Positions 58,975 through 64,000 of a stretch of DNA of 64,000 nt are shown piece by piece. The position numbers and the translations under genes were made by a program. The notes beneath the pieces were generated by a model. The model searched no databases. It saw only the letters and a list, made by a program, of their open reading frames with translations, and was not told the DNA's origin. Where the stretch lies: assembly GCA_964020975.1 (NCBI GenBank), contig OZ026627.1:36827433-36891432 (forward strand), given 5' to 3'. The first letter of the stretch is position 1. Every line of letters begins with the position of its first letter. This stretch comes from Hermodice carunculata. Lineage: Eukaryota; Annelida; Polychaeta; Eunicida; Amphinomidae.

Positions 58975-61900
58975 TTAAACATATTTTATTCAATTTACAA
59001 TATAAATCCAATAAATAAGTAAGCAATAGGGAAATAGGGCGAAGCCCTATACTGATCCCTCTTGCGAAAAGGGGACAAGCACACCGGACAAAACAAGACG
59101 CACACGACGAAAGAAAAGGTGACAGTATCGCGTGACAAGACAGAGAGTGGAGCTGAATGATTAATCTTACATAGTTAAAATACGATTCCTCTTAGGCTTC
59201 GTGTGTATATGGAGATTTAAATGATATTCATCAATATGCGGGAAAATGTACCTGTATATAGTGGAAATGGGCAGCCATTTTAGCCTTCACCAGATGGGAC
59301 GAAACGACCTGCAGCGGAAATACAATTTTGAACAGCTGAAAAAAAAAATCGCAATATTTTCAGTAAAAGTACAATCGAAGGAACCGTATTATATTGTCTG
59401 TAATGTAAAGGGAGCGTATTTTAAAATAATAAAGTGAAGAACAGATCTAGGGACAGTATACTTTGGACAGAGAAGAAAATAATGACATGTATCCTGTTTC
59501 AGTGAACCGCATGTGCATTTTGGAGTGTGCTTCCCACCAATTTTGAAAAGATGAGAATTTAATTGACTTGCACCTAGACGAATACGTGTGTGCATAACAG
59601 CAAATAACTTATTACCAAAATTGAGTTATTCGGGAAACTTGGTGGGCTGGATAACAGGTACATCTATCCGTGATTTAAACTGTCGAATCCAGGCTGAATT
59701 ACGGATTTCTAGAGGCAGAAAACCCCATAGTCTGATAGTTGAGGGGAATAACTTTGACGGGTATTGAAATTACCAGAGCCTGAAACAGAGGCAGTAGTAA
59801 GTATAGAACATAAATATTCGGGAGCAAGTTTGCGTACTAATTTATACTTCAGAGTCAGGTTAGATATTTATCTGCGTTTAGCCAGAGTTGACCGGCCTGC
59901 TTCCTCGTATAATTTAGCGTTACTGGTTCCATGCATAGCACCAGTAACTATACGAGCTGCACTTAACTGAATACTGTCAACTATTTTCTGCGTCTGTTTT
60001 CAGAGCATTTAAAGTCACAAGCCAGTCATTGGACCATTGATCAATATCTGGAATATTGGAGTTTAATTATCAATGGTAAGATATAGACACGTATTATCAG
60101 CAAACATTTTTTTTTTTATGTTGGATCCAACAAGGTGCACTATGTCGTTAATATAAATGAGAAACATGAGAGGTCCGAGTACAAAGCCTTGAGGTACACC
60201 TGCACAAATTTTGCCCCAGTTAGAAGACTGGCCTTGAACAACTACCCGTTAATAACAATTTGACAAATAATCCTAAAACCAATCATGAAGGGATCCTGCA
60301 ATACCACTTTTCATTGATTTATGCAACAGGCCTGCATGCCAAACTTTATCGAATGCTTTACTAATATCCAAAAATATAACCCGCACCTGTTTTTGATGAT
60401 CAACTGCCAGACTTAATTCGTGATAATGGAGAAGGAATTGAGTAATGTTGGAATCACCAGGCATGAAACCGGATTGGTGGACAGAGATAACAATATTGTC
60501 TCGAAAAAAATTGACCGCATGCTTAAATATTATTTTTTCAAATATCTCCCGGTACAACTACGTAATGACACAGGCCTGTAATTATTACATATGTCATCAG
60601 GGCTTTTTTGTGGAGGGGAGTAACATTTCCTTCTTTCCATGCTGAAGGGAACTGATTTTTTGTAAAGTGAAAGGTTAAACATTTTTTGCAACAGAAGGAG
60701 AGATAGCGGACGCAGCTTCTTTTAAAAGTTTAGCATTTATTCTACCAGGACCAGAAGCTTCAGTGGTGTCGAGACTTGAAAGTATGTCCAGGACTTCAGT
60801 TTCCGTTTTATTTAAGGAATCAAGTTTAGAAAAAGACGGGTCGGTAATTTCAGGCAAAGCTGCTGAACAAGAATCAACCTGGCACTGTTGTAGAAAGAAA
60901 AAACGTTAAAAATTTCAGCTTTAGAGAAACTATCTGATATGTGTTTGCCTTCATGTAAAAGAGAGGTAATAGTAGAAGAATAATTTATATTTAGAAAGTG
61001 TTTGACAGTGCGCCACCAACAAATGGTTGATCGACAAGAGTTTAAGTCAGCGCACAATTTTTCATTATATTCTTATTCAGCCTGATTCGATTGTTCTTGA
61101 TAATGATTCCGTAATTGGGGAAAGGTTTTCAATGTAGCTGGTTCAAAATTTCGGCTCTTTGCTTTTTCGTCTTGTTTTTTTACTAGACGCTTAAGTGATC
61201 GGAGGCGGGTATCATACCAAGGTAGGTCAGAAGGCCTGACTTCAATGTTTTTATTCGCAATGCAGCTTGCTGCACTGTCTATGAATAAATTTGACCACGA
61301 ATTGCAACATATGTCAATATCATTGATAGCAAAACATTCAGACCAATCAATCCCTCTAAGATGAGCTCTAAACACACCAAAGTCCGGTTTTTGTTAGTCC
61401 CATATGCGACGTTTAATCACAGGATCTTTCTCACGGCGAAAGAGTAAATTAGCCGCCACAACACAATGATCACAACTTGATACTTCACGGAGATAGTTGG
61501 GAATATTAGAAATTATCTGGTCCAGACAGGTTTGCTGAATGATTTGTAATACGAGTCGGTTCATGTACGTGCATAGTAAGAAAATAAGTTCTGATAAACT
61601 GATTGAGCTTTAGGCCAGACTGAGTTAAGAAATCGGAAGTTAAGTCACCTGTTAGGAGGATATTTTGTAGATCGGTACAATTTGCTAGATCAAGACTTTG
61701 CTGATGTTTATCCCAAGAAGTCACCAGAGCATTTGGAGGCCTGTAGATGACACCTGATAAAAATTCATTGTTATGAAGTCTGATTTCGCTCCATAGGAGC
61801 TCAATATCAGGTATCTCCAAGTCAGAACATCGACATACGTGTAAAGATTATGAAACACAGAGAGCTACACCACCACTGACTGCATTGGGGCAGTTGAGTC

Positions 61901-62175
61901 GAATAATATTATGATAACCAGGTATAGTAGGATTCCTAACAGAAGAGTTTGGGGGAAAGAAATGTTTCAGACACGGAAATTATGTCGAATTCCGGTATGA
62001 GATCTGAGCGAATCGACCTCAGCTTACCTGTGGAGAGAGTACGAATATTAGAATGACAGAAAGAAATATCGTGGAAATGTTCAGCAGGGCCGGGGTTTGT
62101 ATGCACGTCTCCATTTAAAAGTATTAACAGGGGACTAAGGGCTAGGATGTAGTCGAATTTCAGCTGACGCCAATG
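58975..62175 (-). mobile_element. Nearly full-length LINE ORF2 (2A-like motif, AP endonuclease, reverse transcriptase, zinc knuckle), degraded
   Basis: Read from 62,175 downward. A hydrophobic stretch (LSPLLILL) precedes GDVHTNPGP (62,086-62,112). Next come FCHSNIRTL and DIISVSETF of the AP endonuclease, then VIYRPPNAL and LLTGDL. The linker follows (DLPWYDTRLRSLKRL), then the reverse transcriptase blocks HQSGFMPGDS and FLDISKAFDKVWH (about 60,350) and GVPQGF.LGPLMFLIYIND (about 60,180). A C-terminal knuckle CTCGSLKQDTCHYFLLCP ends near 59,480. The 3' end runs to about 58,975 with AATAAA-rich sequence. At least six frame breaks make it inactive. ORF1 is not seen upstream. It belongs to the Jockey/CR1 group. 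Confidence 0.85.
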
Positions 62176-62575
62176 AAAATAAATTGAATGCCATTTAAAA
62201 TGAAAGAAGTGCGCGCTTTCTAACAGAGAGGTTTAAGTTCAGGATAACTGTGGTCAAACTCACGTATGTAAACATGTAAACAACTGGGTAAACAGAGTAA
62301 ACCGATCGTTTCACTAACGTGAATACATTATCAGGTCCAATAAATGCATAAGAAAAAAAATAGAGAGTCACATATCATAATATGTAAACATCTGTGCACT
62401 TTTTTAAGATGTTACTAGTGACGGACAATATGATATTCAATCTGACTACCCAAGTTTGTTCAAAAGACGTAAATTGCACCATTACTAGATTGACAACGAG
62501 CAGTATCCTACAATATATGGAGATCTGAAATACAGTCGAAGAAACGTTATATATTGTAATAGAGTCGTCTATGTA

Positions 62576-62983
62576 TTACCAATGAATACAGTATAGAATA
62601 TTTGTGAGGACTGGAACATAGAAACAGACTGCTCCAATACTTAAATACAAGAAATGTGCATAACTACTGAGCATAAAACTTCCTGCGGTTGAAGCAAAAG
62701 CTGATAACATATTTAGCATAGCAATAACAGCTGGTTGTATGAATATTTTATTAGGTATCGAATGAACCTCAGTGAGACGGCCCCAAATATCACACGGCGC
62801 TGTACAGTATTTTATAATAAAGGTAGGCTCCATACATATTCGAAGTATAAAAAGGTACAAATGGGTACACATTATATACATTATTTCCCTTAAATATCTT
62901 TCCACAGGGTACAGATCGGCATCAAATAGACTAGCCAAGTACAGTACAAAAACATATAGTGCCGAGACGTTTATGTAAAACAA
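62576..62983 (-). CDS. Hypothetical multi-pass membrane protein fragment
   Basis: An ATG-started frame of 135 codons has three or four hydrophobic segments (VSALYVFVLYLASLF, TAGSFMLSSYAHFLYLSIGAVCFYVPVL). I do not recognise the family. It follows the frame at 63,045-63,320 on the same strand by 61 bases in another frame, so the two could be exons, a broken gene, or chance frames. AT-rich DNA readily yields hydrophobic frames, so I rate this low. Its position just after the duplicated exon at 63,932 would fit downstream exons of that gene, but there is no proof. Confidence 0.25.
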   Translation of the reverse strand: MFYINVSALYVFVLYLASLFDADLYPVERYLREIMYIMCTHLYLFILRICMEPTFIIKYCTAPCDIWGRLTEVHSIPNKIFIQPAVIAMLNMLSAFASTAGSFMLSSYAHFLYLSIGAVCFYVPVLTNILYCIHW

Positions 62984-63044
62984 AAATATACTTCAAGCGC
63001 GTAATGTGACATCCTAAGATATACTTAGCAAGGAGGTATAAAAA

Positions 63045-63320
63045 TCACTTGAACGTGAAGTGATTAATAGCTAGAACACCTATACTAGTGTATATGTACG
63101 TCACAAAAACTGTACTTGTAACTGCTTTGAAACATGTGCAAATACACACTGGCCCCAACACATAAAAGACAAAGAACACATAAACAACACACACTGAAAT
63201 AATCAATCTTATCTCTGGAGAGTTCTCTTTGAGTTCACTTGGGCATGAGTGTTGATGCCCAGGGTTGTTTTTTCTTGGTTTGTAATTACTGATAGTTGGA
63301 ATGAAGTCTGTGTTATACAT
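63045..63320 (-). CDS. Hypothetical membrane protein fragment
   Basis: The frame has 91 codons. A polar start (NYKPRKNNPGHQHSCP) is followed by two hydrophobic segments (IISVCVVYVFFVFYVLG, then AVTSTVFVTYIYTSIGVLAI) with a CICTC cluster between them. A stop lies just before the ATG. The layout resembles a short two-pass protein, but no family is recognised and no clear splice signals join it to its neighbours. Confidence 0.25.
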   Translation of the reverse strand: MYNTDFIPTISNYKPRKNNPGHQHSCPSELKENSPEIRLIISVCVVYVFFVFYVLGPVCICTCFKAVTSTVFVTYIYTSIGVLAINHFTFK

Positions 63321-63474
63321 ATATCACCTGTACTTCAATTTGTCTTACACAAGATATAGCTATCTGTGCATCCGCATATTTTCAACGAAAGGTTTTCCAG
63401 ACTCAGTTCAACGTCGACGTACACTGGTTAGCTGTATATGCCTTTAGTTCAACAAGGCACTTGCTGTCTTATAT

Positions 63475-64000
63475 TTGTCTTTTTGTCCAGAACCACATTC
63501 TAGTAGTCATTACCTTATTCCGCAGTCCAAACCCTTTACTCTCCACATGCTAACTTGTCACTGTCTTAACTATATACAAAAGAAAGTACTATTGTCAATA
63601 TTGTACACATTCTTCTGCAGAATTGTGAGAAAGCCTGTATGAGCCCAAATGAATTGATGGATCTGAAGCGGGTAACTACTGAGAACATGTTTCGGAGCCT
63701 TTATCCATACATGTCTCTCTGAGTAGCATCTCCTTGTCTGAGCTTAACATTCAGCAAAGCCAACCCACATAATAATGGCTAAATATGAACTTGACAAATG
63801 CTGGATTAGCTAAATACGTAAAGTTTTGCTGATAAATGCAGAGCTTTATAATCAAAGAAGAATACCTGTCAAACAAAACATAATTACTACATTTGTATCG
63901 TACAGGTTCAAGAAAGAATAACTTGACCTACCCCTGAACCAGTATATACCCTTTCTAACTGGATAGCTTATCCTAGTTAAACCACCTGCCAGTGAATAAC
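63475..64000 (-). pseudogene. Second copy of the putative exon and its intron (partial, runs off window)
   Basis: The exon part (63,932-64,000) encodes YSLAGGLTRISYPVRKGIYWFRG-like sequence with donor GGG|GTAGGT, which is weaker than the GTAAGT of the other copy. Over these 22 codons, four of the five differences from the 40 kb copy change the amino acid and one is silent. That is close to what neutral drift gives. Whether this copy is the live one cannot be told, because its start lies outside the window. Confidence 0.4.

Overview
The window is animal nuclear DNA: AT-rich, full of microsatellites, with spliced genes and many decayed transposable elements. There is no bacterial-type gene organisation. 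The receptor family present (C-type lectin, LDLa, leucine-rich repeat and 7TM domains in one protein, with very long exons) and the repeat types point to a marine invertebrate. A lophotrochozoan such as a mollusc or brachiopod is my best guess, but an invertebrate deuterostome is not excluded. There is one assembly gap of 200 N (55,451-55,650).

The main content is one large receptor gene on the minus strand, spanning about 4,969-36,988. It appears as two separate long open frames of 1,070 and 1,139 codons. I read these as two exons of one gene. The upstream frame ends inside the first half of a C-type lectin domain at a good GT donor (33,850). The downstream frame opens with the second half of the same domain after a good AG acceptor (8,278). 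Both junctions are phase 0, and the joined domain reads through smoothly. The predicted product is 2,148 residues: signal peptide, at least two CUB-like domains, two C-type lectin-like domains, four LDLa modules, leucine-rich repeats, an LGR-type hinge and a 7TM domain that lacks the usual DRY and NPxxY motifs.

The 25.6 kb intron (8,278-33,850) is a trap for mobile elements. It holds a 5'-truncated LINE (10.5-11.7 kb). It also holds a 6.1 kb fossil element with 340-bp terminal inverted repeats and a 6-bp target duplication (13,463-19,540), which carries PIF1-like helicase and SAP/PHD-like remnants and is itself invaded by another LINE and a TTAA-type MITE. Further along are a RecQ-like helicase fragment (about 21 kb), a perfect-looking hairpin (23.5 kb), a pogo-like MITE (32.5-33.0 kb) and long simple repeats.

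Upstream of the receptor (37-64 kb) nearly everything is repeats. There is a family of long non-autonomous repeats ending in 'agctaaaaa' (37.6-38.9 kb and 45.0-45.3 kb, with an inverted copy at 8.9 kb). LINE remnants lie at 38.9-40.0, 41.0-41.75, 54.4-55.45 and 59.0-62.2 kb, two of them with a 2A-like NPGP motif just before the endonuclease. A degraded PIF/Harbinger transposon lies at about 43.5-50.5 kb, with a transposase remnant and a Myb/SANT gene facing each other. A Gypsy-type LTR fossil lies at 51.9-53.1 kb. A possible small exon of an unknown membrane or secreted protein (40,662-40,872) is duplicated at the right edge of the window (63,932 onwards). Two short transmembrane reading frames lie at 62.6-63.3 kb.
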